Shown here piece by piece: positions 34,801-47,260 of a DNA stretch of 64,000 nt (its first letter is position 1; each line of letters opens with the position of its first letter). The notes beneath the pieces are model-generated. The model ran no database searches. It was not told where the DNA came from and saw nothing but the letters and a program-made list of their open reading frames with translations. The translations under genes were made by a program, and so were the position numbers. Source of the stretch: Sthenelais limicola (taxonomy: Eukaryota; Annelida; Polychaeta; Phyllodocida; Sigalionidae). The stretch is from positions 19,945,067-20,009,066 of the forward strand of contig OW804094.1 in NCBI GenBank assembly GCA_942159475.1, written 5' to 3'.

Positions 34801-36639
34801 TTTAAACCATTTTAAATTTAACAATTCTCCCAGAAGCACAGTGCAAACCCATACATATTATACCTCATTTTAAAGCTCTTGTTCTGCTCTTGTTTGCCGT
34901 GAATATGAGATTGTACAATTCCTTTCATTTTGTCCTAAGTCGGGACTGCAACTCCCACTTATCTCAGGACCAAAACCACCGTCACATGTGTATTCATGGC
35001 CTGTGTAATCCCATTTGGCATACTTACCACCATTAGTGTACTATCACTATTCATTTTGAAATCAATTTATGAGTGATGGTCATGTCTGTGAATGCAACCT
35101 TGTTTATCTCATATTTTACTTGTTCATGTCACACAACTTACTGAAGTATATTAAGTACTGAATTATATTGGGATCATGTACATCTAGATCCTATCACAAC
35201 ACATACCAGCAAGTGTTTCTCTTGAATGTATTATTTTGGCTTTGATTTACAGAGTTAGTGTGTTATCTATGGCTACTGGCTAAGCCCACAGGTGGTACAT
35301 ATCAATTTACCCATGCAGAGATTTTGGCCATTTTTAAGCAGTCGTCGATTCATGAAAACCCTGGACTGCATATATAAGCAGCAGGTTGCTAGGGATTGTT
35401 TGTTAACACATATTCCAAGGTTGGCGTCAGGAGAGCCTGGGGGAACGTGCGTAGACTCACACTTGGGTTGCAGCGGGTTGGCCAAAGCTGGCTAGGTTAC
35501 AAGCCTAGGACTGGTATAAGGGGGCGTGACACTTCTTCGGCTAAGTAGCGTCCCTGGTCACCCACGCTGTAATTATATAGGTCACGCTATAGGTGACACT
35601 ATCCTAGGGTCGGACACTTCCACCAAAGGCTCCGGACTTTTAAGAAGTAAACCTGAACGGCTCCTGTGGGAAACGACAACAATCACACAATGCGAAGTTC
35701 ATCCATAATCCTATGATGAGTCTTTCAAAACTAGCATTTTCTTGTGCCTAACCCTTTTCCAAGGATAGGAACTGTGAGGCTTGCATTATTGTCTGTATGA
35801 GACCAATCCCTTTAATTGGCAAGGTTTATTGTTTTGGAACCTTATTTTCATTACCTGGGCTTATGCTTACTGCCAGAATAGCTCAAAGACAAAGTAATCT
35901 GACCAAATTACTGATATTTCTTCTATCCATTGCTACTGGTGATTGTATGTACTGAAATGTTTCAAACTGGTGTACTAAATTGGTTTGGTAAATATGAGTG
36001 TCAAAGTATTATTGTTGAGTGGGTAAGAGTGTATTCTGAGGTATTCCCCCTTTTTGCCATATTGTTATAGGGGTGAGGTTGAGTATTGTGCCATGTATTC
36101 CCCCTCTTGACTATATTGTGAAAATGGTTAGGTTGAGTATTTCTGGGTATTCTGGGTATTTTCTGGCTTTTCTACCTCCCCTTGATAATTTAGGGAGGCT
36201 TTCATTTTTATACAACCCACAATTGTTGCCAGTACGAGAGATCCAGTACAACTATATTATCTATAGCTTATCTTTATTTACCTACCCATTATCTCGATAT
36301 AGTAGGTACTGTTATGTTTTAATCTGTTTTAATTATTTACTCTATCCGAGTTTCTCTCAGAGTATATAATCAGGGGGAGAGCTCACCAGATTAAATACTA
36401 TATTCTTTAATTCAGTTCATGTCAGGATTTATGCATGTATTTGTTTGATTTAAGCAGATGGTTGTTCATTCATAATGTGATGGTGCTCTAAAATATCCGA
36501 AACCTTAACGCTAACTTTAGAAACGCAACTTAACAATTTGGAGATAACTGTGTAATATTTGAAATATCAATACTATATATAGAGATTTTAGTTAAGGAAA
36601 TCAAACTAATGTTTGATTTGAAAAGAGGGGAGGGAGCTA

Positions 36640-36865
36640 TGCTATATATAGGTATGATATTATATTAAAACCTATTATGGGTAGTATACTCCCCCTCCTT
36701 ATATCTTGGGTAGTAGCCCCCCTACTATTCAGGATATGCAAGCCCGCACCTGCGTGCTTGGTCACGTGGGCCACGCCCACTATTCACTGACTAATAAACA
36801 ATATACATCCAGAAGCCGCCGTGTCCACTTGCTTTTTCCCTTACATTATATTCAATAATATAACA
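36640..36865 (+). repeat. 3' LTR of the non-autonomous element
   Basis: 226 bp, identical to the 5' LTR and preceded by the polypurine tract. Confidence 0.9.
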
Positions 36866-39361
36866 ATAGATTACGAATGACATGCTAAAAATGCAATTTC
36901 TAAAAGCAGGAATCATCTAGAATTAATTGTTATTTCTTAGAATATCTGGGAAGGGACAAAGTCAGAGAACTGATATAATTTCTTTCATTAAATAATACAA
37001 GAAAGTACATGTACAAGAGCAGGTAGGAAAAGTTAAATCAAGCTTGCACTGGGAGTTATAATACTCCGTCTGTAGCTCCCACAATCTTTTTTTAATTTCA
37101 ATGTTTTTCAGAGTGATTTATTCACGGGGCACTGGATGGAGCACGGGAAATATGTAAAACGCAATGATATATTCAATGCAATGTTTTGAGATTTGGTATA
37201 CATATGTATATGACTAAAAGCAATAATCCCTCCAAAAATAGGAACATTCAAAAAAAGAGATCTTGTGAATAAATCACTTTGAAAAATATCATTGTAAAAT
37301 AACGATATAGAATACGTTTTATATCGATTCGAACGACTTGATGCGGCTGACGGAAATTATTTTTTACGACGATTTTTAGATCTGAAAGCAGGGCTGTCTT
37401 CCTGACAGTCAGGGGATTTCTGTGATATATTTTATATTCAGATTGAACCCACTGAACCCACTGAACATACCAGGTAATGCCAAAATCTGGAAATATCTTA
37501 GTTGTAACTGGAAAGAAAATTTGTAAATCCTCCCTTGAAATGGTAAATCCTCCCTTGATTTTTATCAAAGAGCAGAACCTCCTTGCGCATTGCCCCATCT
37601 TTGATATATTTGGGGTTATTAGGGGCAACACATGAGTGATCAATTTTAGACAAATACATCGTTCACAATTGCTTAAATATATGAAAACAATCCAAGGAAC
37701 AATTGCTCAACAATGAATATTCACCTCCAATCGATAATACCTAGCTAGCGACGATTACAAAAACTGATATTTTTTCCATAAATTCAAATAAGCATTTGGA
37801 GATTATTTCAGACATTATTTCGGTGACAAATGAATTCTTTCAGACCTATCGAAAGCGAGAAATGGTAGAAACAATAGCTCATTATATCACTGGTAATACC
37901 AAAAAGGGACATTTTAAAAGGAAAGAAAGCTTTAAATCCTCACTTAAAATGGCTGTTACGCCATAATTATTATAAATAAAGAGACCCTCCTATTAAACAC
38001 AGTGGTTTGATAATAAGAAAATGGATATATTTATTAAAATTAAGTCAAACTTCTGGTTAGAACCAGGTACTTGTTTGCCAGTCAACATTCATTCTCTAGG
38101 TTTCATTTTTCATTTAATTTTGCTAGCCAAATTAGTGAGAAATATATCTCATTTTTACAATAAATCATTTGATCAATCGGGTTTAATGAGGCCAAAATAA
38201 GGCAAAATGATAGGGAAAATATAGCTATCTGAATCATAGGTGTAGGAATCGAAATATTTGCCCCAGCCTTCCCAAACTTCACCTGCATTATGCTGATATT
38301 CCCTGCTATATGTACACCAAAGATTGTAGAGATTCAACCAATCTTATTTTTCTAAAAAAATGGTCTCCTGAAATCAAATGCTGCCCGTTTGGGAGAATTA
38401 CTCAGTTTCTTTAAGCAAATGTTACCGAAAACATCCTTTTTTTTATTCCATTTACAGTCAAAAAATTCCAGTCAAAAAAAGTTCACACTAGTCAGTAAGT
38501 GTACTTCGACCAGGGCAGGGTAAGAGAGATATACCAAAGTATATACTGCCTTATTATTAGAAATATAAGACATATTCAAGTTACTCTGTTCAAACTTTCA
38601 AAAGTTCATGTGTACACAATTTTCTCATTTGGACCCATAAATGTAGAGATTTCATCTAATGACGTTGCCAGTTTGTGACGGAACTATTAGGGGGAGAAGC
38701 GTGGGAAAGTAAGGTTCACTTGGTGCGGCAATGTAGGGAGCGGGAAGGCCTGCATTGGGCGCTAATTGTGCCTGCATGTCTACCATGCAACACTGTCCCT
38801 ACAGGGTGACGGAGGCCGTTAATTGGGCCAGTGGTGAGCGGTACTCCGAACACTGTTTCGCCCAAGGGAGAGGACGCCTTTTTATGGGCCTGGGTGCCGG
38901 CCATACAAAGCAGTGCTGCCCGAGGGACAAGCACGGGGAAAAACGGAGTGTGCTATAGGTGTGGGGCGAACAGGTTCATGAGTATACATGTGTGTGTGTG
39001 AATTGCAGGTGGGGCGAAATAGTATAGGGGGGAAGTGATTAATGGGGAAAAAGGTTTTGGAGTGGCAGGGTTCTGGAGGAAAAGGGTTGGTCACCGTTTT
39101 TAAAGCGTGTTTAATCCCAATTTATGTATATGCACTTAAGGAACTAATTGGCTTTATGAGATAGTGTGGCTCATCTGACACAGAGCTGACGTAGAGAGAT
39201 GCCAGGAAGTACCTTTGGTGCTATGTGGTCCTGCAATTGAGTTAAAGCAAAACGATGGACTTGATGACAAGGCCAACATTGACAGGTAGAACTTATCCAC
39301 AATATTTCAAAGATTATCCTATGGAGTATATTAAAAATTTTAGCTACTCTTACTAATAACT
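36866..39361. other. Non-coding region with diverged duplication
   Basis: No gene is recognised. An inverted repeat with core GTGATTTATTCAC occurs near 37110-37130 and 37262-37285. Segments near 37470-37600 and 37885-38000 share GGTAAT.CCAAAA, GGAAAGAAA and AAATCCTC.CTT.AAATGG, pointing to an old duplication of about 415 bp. Confidence 0.4.
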
Positions 39362-39817
39362 TTCCATCCAGAAATATTGTCACCAAAACAATTTGAAGAA
39401 TTGGATTGGAAAGGCATTTTCTCCCATCCATACAAGGTGACCACCGAGACAAGGTTGCAAGTATTCCAATATAAAATGATCCATGGTTTTAAAGCTTGTA
39501 ATAGTTTTCTTTCTAGATTTCAGGCTGAAAACAAAGGCATCTGCTCATACTGTCCGGGCTATGATAACATTGTCCATTTATTCATTGACTGCCCGAAGGC
39601 CAAGCTTCTTTGGCAACAGCTTTTTAATTGGATTTACTCATCTGGCTATCTAAATAAAAATGCGGAAAGTGAACCAATAATTGTAAGGAGAAACGGTGGA
39701 ATCATAATTAAACCCAAAGATATCATATTTGGGGTGAAACATTCAAACTTATGTTCTAAGGTCATCAACTGGATAATTTTACAAACAAAAGCCTTCATGT
39801 ACAGACAGAAATTGTAA
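39362..39817 (+). pseudogene. LINE C-terminal zinc-binding (zf-RVT-like) fragment
   Basis: The frame contains YKVTTETRLQVFQYKMIHG, then CSYCPGYDNIVHLFIDCPKAKLLW, the C-x2-C...H...C pattern of the zinc-binding domain at the C-terminus of L1/Tx1-type LINE reverse transcriptases. It ends RQKL-stop at 39817. No RT core precedes it within 500 bases, so it is a truncated remnant unrelated to the two LINE fragments above. Confidence 0.65.
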
Positions 39818-40344
39818 TATTGACTTTTTGGTTGTACTCTATGAGTTGAGAATGAGATGCAGGGTAATGTTGTACCCCCTTAATTTCAAATCAGCAAACG
39901 ATGAGGTTAAAATAATATGAGAAGAGTTCTTGGTGACATTCAAGAATTAGTCGCCACCGAGAAAAAATAATATCAAGGTGTAAGGGACAAATTGCGCATG
40001 GTAAGATGAATTAATCGCTCCTAATCGCTATCACTTCCTATGCCTTATATCTCTCTTCATAAAGCATACAGTCTATGCTTTCTCTAACGGCTGCTTCACT
40101 TCTGTCTTATTCCCACGGTCATTCTTCATGATGTACTGTTGACAAAATGATTTGTTTGGAACAAAAAATGGGTTCTGTTCATTTGACACCAAATCCTGTT
40201 GCCATATCCGGCCAGCCGACTGTAACATCTTAATATTGTGGGAATTTTGTTATTTTGTTCATTCAATAATAAAATATGTGGACAAAATGAATGTTGAATC
40301 TCTGATATAGAATCTCCGATGTCCATTCCATGTACTATGATAGG

Positions 40345-40486
40345 ATGTAACGAGGATGCTTTCTGACTCACAGTAAACAATGCCCACAAGATTTTTTTCG
40401 ACCAGGGATGTCACAAGAAGCCCTGGTAAAATAAAACGAGCGGGAATCGTGTACAGTGAGTCAGAAACTAACTGAGTTACATCCTA
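40345..40486. repeat. Inverted repeat, MITE-like
   Basis: GGATGTAACGAGGATGCTTT.CTGACTCAC (from 40345) pairs with GTGAGTCAGAAACTAA...GTTACATCC ending 40486. Confidence 0.55.
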
Positions 40487-41509
40487 TTTTTATACCACAA
40501 TCTCATATTGTAAAATTAAATGAATTAACAAAATATTTACCTCGCTTCGCTCCGATGACCTGACATATTGTTTTTTGATACCAAAGCGCTAGACAAGCAT
40601 ACAACTGATTGGCTAATCAATGACAGCATGGATGGCATATGACATCACAAATAGGCGTGACGTCATGAGGGAGCACAACGTCAACCAGATTCTCAGATCT
40701 AGGCTAAAAAAAGGGTAATATTTTCAAACACGGATTCATTCAACAAAATATGATGGCATGTATTATTATCACTCATTTGCAGCGTGTACAACCCCCAATC
40801 ATGGTATAAAAAATGGAAGTTGGGGATTCCCAATGTTTATTTTGTGTACGAAATGAAAGTTGTGCAGCAGTAGAATCAATTTTATAAGCTCAAAAATAGC
40901 TCTAATCCTAAGTCCTAATCATAGTATACCAATGTATCATACCAGATTTCTTATGTTTACAAATGTGTTGACTCGATAGGTGACTCCCCTTAATAGCTGT
41001 TGGGATACAATATTCATGTTTCCATGCGGCCCCCATATTGGATTTTGACCTTGAAAATTACCTTCTAAGGCATCAGACTTCCAGTGACAGGTTCGCCGGA
41101 ATAAAGGTATGGACAGCAGTACTAAGCTTGTGTTAATTTTTTGGCTAAAATTGTCGCACGGGGGCCCAACTCATCTAGCTTTGTATCTTTAACTTGAAAG
41201 GGATAAATAAGGATCTAAATAATAAATCTGAATAAAATATTTGTTAGCAGAGTAATAAATAGAGCACTTCAAAGACTGTTTTCTTTTTTTAATTTGTGTT
41301 TTTTCTTTTTCTTTTTTAAAAATATGAAATACACATAAATATAATACAGAGATTACAAGCCAATCACTCCATGAAATGCCCTCTCCAATGCAACACATTA
41401 GAATGTGTTGTTTTAATTATGTCTTCACTCAATTATATTGTATACCTTCATCATGCCATTTAGTATAAAGATTCATTATACAATATTATAGTCTTGAATA
41501 TCATATAAT
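40487..41509. other. Non-coding stretch
   Basis: AT-rich. I see no gene or named repeat. Confidence 0.4.
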
Positions 41510-41710
41510 TACTGGGAGCAAAAGCTACTCAGGAAAAAGTAGATCAGGTGAACTGGAGCATGACGACTATCCATGATTAATAGCAAATGTGCGGGCAAAC
41601 GTTAGATCTAGTGGAAGCCATTTTTTGGTTTGTCTGTCTAGAGTATAAACCATACAATCCAGTAATAGGGGGCGGATCCTGATCTTCCACTTACCATATG
41701 ACTTAAACCT
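41510..41710 (+). promoter_or_regulatory. Orphan partial upstream block
   Basis: TTACTGGGAGCAAAAGCTAC, then CTCAGGAAAAAGTAGATCAGG and GAGCATGACGACTATCCATG match the copy 2 block with an internal deletion. Homology stops before the first-exon motif and no family exon follows on this strand. Confidence 0.55.
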
Positions 41711-42581
41711 TTAATGTAGATGTGTGCACTGTTTTTTGGCCGTTTCACCAAAATATTGCCTATATGGTTAGATATATATTACCCAGTTATATATAGAGAG
41801 AATGGAACGAGCCGGCAATAATACAAAATTTATTGGACGAGATTCGTCCACATAAGCACGATGCGGTAGACAGAGCTCGTAATGAAGACTCCCAAATTGG
41901 ATGCACACTGGATTCTGAGGGGAGGTTGGGGTGGGAGGGGTATTCTCCTTTTTAGAAAACAGATTAGATAGTTACTCTGGCATCTCTAACCAGCGATCTT
42001 ATGGGCGTCCAGATGGAAGCTCAATTTAAACATATTCATATTAAAAGAAAGTATCACCTTTTGTACAATGGTGCCACATTAGGTTCTTTTATTATATAAA
42101 AACATACCTGCAGTACAGAAATATCCCTAGTAATTAAACTAGTACTACCATGATAGAAGCATTTGAATCGTCCGAAATAGCCCCAAATCAAGATTCAAGT
42201 GTGCCAACATTTTCCGCCAACCTACCCACAATCCTCCCTGATTTTGATATCATCAAGGCTAATGCAACTGAAATAACCATTCAGTAATGGTAATGATAAT
42301 GTCAGCGGATAGGGTGACAGTGACTAAAGGGAAAAAAGTGTGTGCCCCGGTTAATCACTTGATAAAATAATTCAATTACATGCAGCTAGTGCGTTTACAC
42401 CCCATTTAGATACATAACTTTGATATGTATTTTGAAGCGTATCAGATGATGCATGTTTCATTAGGTGCATAACCAGGTGTAGAACTGCTTTTTTGAGTGG
42501 ATTGCAGTTCTGTGACTGGTGAGATGCACTTCTGCATACATTGACAGATTTTCCAAGGCACATTGGGTGATATACTTCATT
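41711..42581. other. Non-coding stretch downstream of copy 3
   Basis: No gene was recognised. Contains a short inverted repeat TTGGACGAGATTCGTCCA at about 41834. The last tens of bases are the 3' flank of copy 3. Confidence 0.4.
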
Positions 42582-45500
42582 TTATTCAATTTTATCAGGA
42601 ACGGCCGGGAATGTATAAATGCCATAACCAGAATATGTTCCATCCCTTGTTGAGGCATAGTGCGCGGTGAAGAGACCATCCCCCCACTCCTCATGGTAGG
42701 CTGTCAGGATGACACCATTTGCACTGGAGCCAGGGTACCGGGGTTTGGGGTCAGAGAACCAGACACATTCATCCTTCCCATTCAGTTTGAACCTGAAATA
42801 AATGGTGGAGAGTAGTTAGGTTTGAGTAAGATTTTGTAATCAGAAATCACAATGATAGGTATTAATTTTGTGTCTGAGACCTCTGGAATATGTGTTGTGT
42901 TATGTTTTTGCACAGAGTAGTTCATGAAGCTAGTTTTTATCTAGTGCCAGAAGAGGTGAAGCTGCAGTCCCACAAGGATTTGAACCAGACTCTCTTAGGC
43001 CTCTGGGTCTAAACTAATAACTTCCGACTGACATATCCAAGTTATGTATACATTTATATTTAAAGAGAAATATTAATGTACCAATTCTTATTAGATTAAG
43101 ATAATATGGAGCATAAATAGTCCACCGCAGCGATCTTTTGAAAACTCCGATAGGCTCACCGTAGCAGACATAATTAATCTCTGTTCTTTCATCAATCATA
43201 TAGTTTCATGAATTCCAAACAACAGAGCCAAAACATTTCAATTATAGCCAAAATAAGGTTTACTTGGATGATGTATGGAGTGATTATTTATTACCGCAAC
43301 GCTAAGTCTATGAAGATAGTTTACTTCCGGTTGACACATCACTACAAATCCGCAACTATTTTTTATGTTATTTTGAAAAAGTACAATTTATTTCTTTTAA
43401 TTTTTTTAAAGGTTTTATTCAATTTTAAGGTACAATTTATCTTAGTTTTTTTCCAATGATCTTGTTTACTATATCAAAGAAATATACAATCTACAGGACA
43501 ATGTTTGTACCTTTCAACTCCATAAAACAAGACTTGTCCTGCTACAATAGTCCCTGCAGATCCTGTGAAGTTCTTTTTGGCAATCACCCTCCACCCGCAC
43601 CAAGCATACTTTTCATTGATGAACTTAGTGAAGGCTTTGTGAGATGATGAATATAACCAATTGTCATCATTGGCCGCATTATAGAACAAGGCGTAATCAT
43701 CATTGTCCTCTCTCTCATATGCATCCTGGTTCTGTGATAGATCCACTCCATACCTGTACAAAAATAGAACATGGGCGTAGGAAACGGGGGGGACAGGGGG
43801 GACATGTCCCCCTCCCAAATGTTCAATGGTATAAGAAAAGGTCAAACCCAATGCTGAAAAGGTCAAAAGATAGAGGGTTCATCCGAATAATCCCAACACC
43901 TTTTGTAATTTGGGGTCTTCATGATAATGATGGTCTGTTTTGTGCCCAAACTGTCAGGATAAAAATGTGTTATAGTAAATATCCAACATTTTTCTTTTTC
44001 AAATATCATTTTCCTTTTCTAAGATATTCCAACACATAATCAACATGACTTATGGATACCCTAATATCCGAAGAGATACTTTCTTTTCTTTCTCTCACAG
44101 AGATATACACATAGCCATCTCTCGAATGCCAGAGTCAGTTGCTCATTTTCATATACTACTATGTGGTGTCTGAATAGTGGCTAGTAGACTAGCACTGAAC
44201 TGAATCCCTTAGGCTATCTCTCATAGATCAGAAATCCGACCAAAGTAAAGTTGGTTATTATATGATGCATTTCATTTCTATGAAAAAATAATTAGTTTAA
44301 TAATTGTTTGGTAGGTAATGCCCAAGAAATAGTGGTTTTGTGTGGATAGATTGCATTTATTTATATATATTGATATTATTTTAGATTATAAAAATAATCA
44401 AGGTGCGCATGTCTATCCATGACGCTTAGGAAAGGAGCAAAAAAGGAAGAAATCCTCACTGTCATATTTTAAAGGGGGGGGAAGGTAGATCGCTTTATAT
44501 CGGGGGAACCAAGGGTGGAATGGATGATGAAATAGAGAAGCTCTTTAAATAAAGTTGATGTTGTTTATTATTTAACTCAAGTCTTTCGGGCTTACTTGCC
44601 CTTCATCAGGAGTAGTGTGGAGGGACATATAAAATTCAAGTGCTGAGGTACATAAAAGTGTAGTGGTGGGATACTTCAGTTCTGTCCGCAGTGAATACAT
44701 TCGTGTGGTGGTGAGGTGCTGATCGCACCAAAAAATCTTTTTACATATACAATATGGCTAGATATTTATAATTGTCATTTTTTGTTAAGGAATTATGAGA
44801 TTTTTTTGTATTATTAATCAATTGCTAGTTGTAAAATCAACAAAGTTCGGTTAAAAACTTATTAAACATATTTTAAAGCACCAACTGCAATGTGTCATAG
44901 CAGCTGATGACACAGGTCATAGGTAATAGGGGAGTGGTAATAGTAAAAAGACTTCTTATAATGGGAGAAAAGATCTCAGTAATGAAGAAATAGTTGGTGC
45001 CATGAAACTATTTGTTCCAGGAATAGGAAAAGGACATTCCAAAAAGGAAAAGGATATTCCAAAAAGAAAAGATTCTTGAATATTTGGGATTTTTCCTATT
45101 TCACGAAGATATATATGTATCTCTGTCTCTGTCTCAGGCTAGGTTCCTGCATGATTTATGAATTATTGTAATAATGCTAGATGTTTTCGTCAAATGGTTA
45201 ACAACAGTAATATCATAAACTATGGTTAAAAATGGTAATAGCTTTCATTATTGAAAAAATTCAAACAAAGTAAAGCCACAATCTTAACATTGATAACAAA
45301 TATCTACCTAAAATATTTGTTTGGCCCTTTTCCTCCCCATTAAACATTACATTTATATTTGAGTGAGGCACAACATATTTTGCTCAAGTTGTTTCACTTA
45401 GTTTCTCTTTCTAGCATTCACTGGCCCTCATTTTCTGTCCATGAGTTCAACATCTAATAGCCCCCTTTACAAATTCCGTCTCCAGTGCGTACCAGTAACT

Positions 45501-46471
45501 GCGGGATGAACTTCTGTCATTCTGCGCATGCGCAGTCCAGTTGACTCACCTAGCTGTGCGGTTCGACCCGCATAGCTAGGTGAGTCAACTGGACTGCGCA
45601 TGCGCAGAATGACAGAAGTTCATCTGGATGTGCAGGGGTGTGTGTGTGCCTAGGAGCACACGGCCACTGACCTCCTGCAGCCCGTACACCTATGCTTACT
45701 TGTTTCTGTTGATACACTGTTACGAAAGTTGCTATATACTAAAATCTAGCAGATAAAATGTCCCCTAGTTAAGCATGACCAATCTTAACATGTCATTTGA
45801 TAATATTGGAGAGCTTACAGTATCATACAATAACTCAAATTCTGAGAGAAAAAGGACAAAGTTAGAAGCCTATAGTTAATACATAAGGCTTCTGTGACCT
45901 GCCCGCTTAGCTCATAGTTCAGCCGTTTTCCGCCGCTCTTGGTATGGCGCTACTGTCAATATGTAAAGTACAGTATTCTAGCATAAATATATGATAGCAT
46001 CAAACTAATTTTAGTCCAATGGGTCAAAGACTTTATTTTTTATTGTCCACAAATTGTTGTGAGTGCCCCATTAGTATGAATTGTGAGTTCTTGTATATGT
46101 GGTCCCAGTATAAAGACCAATCTGGAAGACCTGGTCTGAGCAGCAACAGAATTGTCCTATTTCCTCATCCTCTACAAAATAGTGGTCATTTAGTTTGAGA
46201 AAGGAAATCAATCATACCTAAAAAAGGAGTTCCTCATGTTTCTGGCAAACTTGTCAGGAGTTGCACAGTTTCCTAAATTCCTGATCATATCAGCACGTGT
46301 TGTTAATGGTTGATCTGCCTGTCCACGGTAGATTATATGTAACATCCGCTCAAAGACATAATAACCATTGGAATCATCCTCACATTTTTTAGTTGAGCAT
46401 ATATGGACTAAGCTCAGAAGTAACACCAGAAGGAAGAAACTAAAGAAAGAGATACAGTGATTACTTTCCAT
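42582..46471 (-). CDS. Secreted protein family, copy 3 (three coding exons)
   Basis: Read on the minus strand, exons are 46471-46218, 43753-43511 and 42792-42582, giving 235 residues. Junctions follow the same pattern as the other copies, with an arginine codon split after its second base. The signal peptide is ISFFSFFLLVLLLSLVHICS. The mature start reads TKKCEDDSNG instead of TQECEDGSNG. Cysteines and the N-F-T sequon are kept. Exon 3 is two residues longer than in copy 4 (PGSSANGVILTAYHEEWG). It shares YGVDLS..QDAYERED and SGYGIYTFPA with copy 4. The last exon has no ATG and is short, so simple ORF searches miss it. The frame is intact. Confidence 0.8.
44520..44750 (-). mobile_element. Penelope-like element terminal remnant
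   Basis: A short AT-rich segment contains the ribozyme-like core described separately and ends without any RT frame. It sits in the first coding intron of copy 3. Penelope-like elements are known to carry hammerhead ribozymes in their terminal repeats; the assignment to that class is inferred from this motif. Confidence 0.5.
44570..44612 (-). ncRNA. Hammerhead ribozyme-like core
   Basis: On the minus strand the order is CTGATGA (44609-44603), a stem II GGGC...GCCC (44601-44588), GAAA (44587-44584), then a minimal stem III ACT-TG-AGT and a TA that fits the UH cleavage position. These are the invariant core boxes of a type I hammerhead. I could not find a convincing stem I between the flanks, so activity of this copy is doubtful. 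Confidence 0.6.
45505..45624. repeat. Long, near-perfect hairpin in an intron of copy 3
   Basis: GATGAACTTCTGTCATTCTG... (from 45505) is followed by its exact reverse complement ending at 45624. The arms match without a mismatch for about 51 bp, with a loop of about 18 nt containing GCGGTTCGACCCGC. This loop resembles a Pol III B box (GGTTCGANNCC). Confidence 0.8.
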
Positions 46472-47260
46472 GATGAAGATTAAAAAAGGAATCCAAAAGT
46501 GCCATACAGTTGGAGACCAGATTTAGAGAATACTATTTACAAGAGACTTTCATAATTGATAGATAGATCAAAATTTCCTTATCATTATGGTTACAATATC
46601 TATTTATTTTATTATTCATTCTAGATATGTCAGTGTAAAAGCTTTAGAAATGGATGTTGCAATGTCCAGCATTGAATATGTAACAGTGATTTCATAGACA
46701 TGTGTTTTGCATGTATCCATAGATCCTCTCCCATATTAAATACAGATTATTTGGGATTAATATGATTAACAATTCACTTAAATTTTGTACTCTTGCATTA
46801 TGAGTGGTAGACATTTCATGTATATTGTTTGGCAATGCAAGATCTAAATATGAGTTTTCAATTGCATCCCAGATTGTCATAAAATAAAATTCCTTTTTCT
46901 CAAAATTCTTTCTCCTGATTTGTTTCCTGAAATAATGAGGTACATCTTTTCTGTCATTGGTAAGCTTAAATTATATTTGTAACTGATTTCTCGTATGTCT
47001 GTAAGATATCTACCCCATATTTGGTCGGTACTTTTGTCAATTTCGATGGTCACCTACAGAAGTCCTAACTTCATTCAAGACTTTCAATTTAGTATGTCAA
47101 CTGACCCATACATATTCCCTTTCTAACAGACTCAGCATATGTTTCCCAATAACACTCAAGACTGGACAATGATTGGAAATATTCATCTTACAAAATATTA
47201 AAGAGACTGTTTTCTGAGAATCGCCCATTTATATGAATGCTGCTCGCCAATTTATCTTAC

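Larger units (their letters stand above)
33281..36865 (+). mobile_element. Young non-autonomous LTR retrotransposon
   Basis: Two LTRs (33281-33506 and 36640-36865) are identical over 226 bp, start TG and end CA, and are flanked by a 4-bp duplication ATAG (33277-33280 and 36866-36869). A primer-binding site TGGTGGAGAACT begins at 33511, and the purine tract AAAAGAGGGGAGGGAGC precedes the 3' LTR. The 3.1-kb interior has no RT, integrase or protease motif. Just after the PBS a short frame (DWINYFATFLQG near 33550) could be a gag remnant. It must be mobilised by another element. Confidence 0.85.

Noticed and set aside
43765..44040. GGGGGGACAGGGGGGACATGTCCCCC motif suggesting a transposon end
   Set aside because: Only one end is visible and no matching inverted end or duplication was found.
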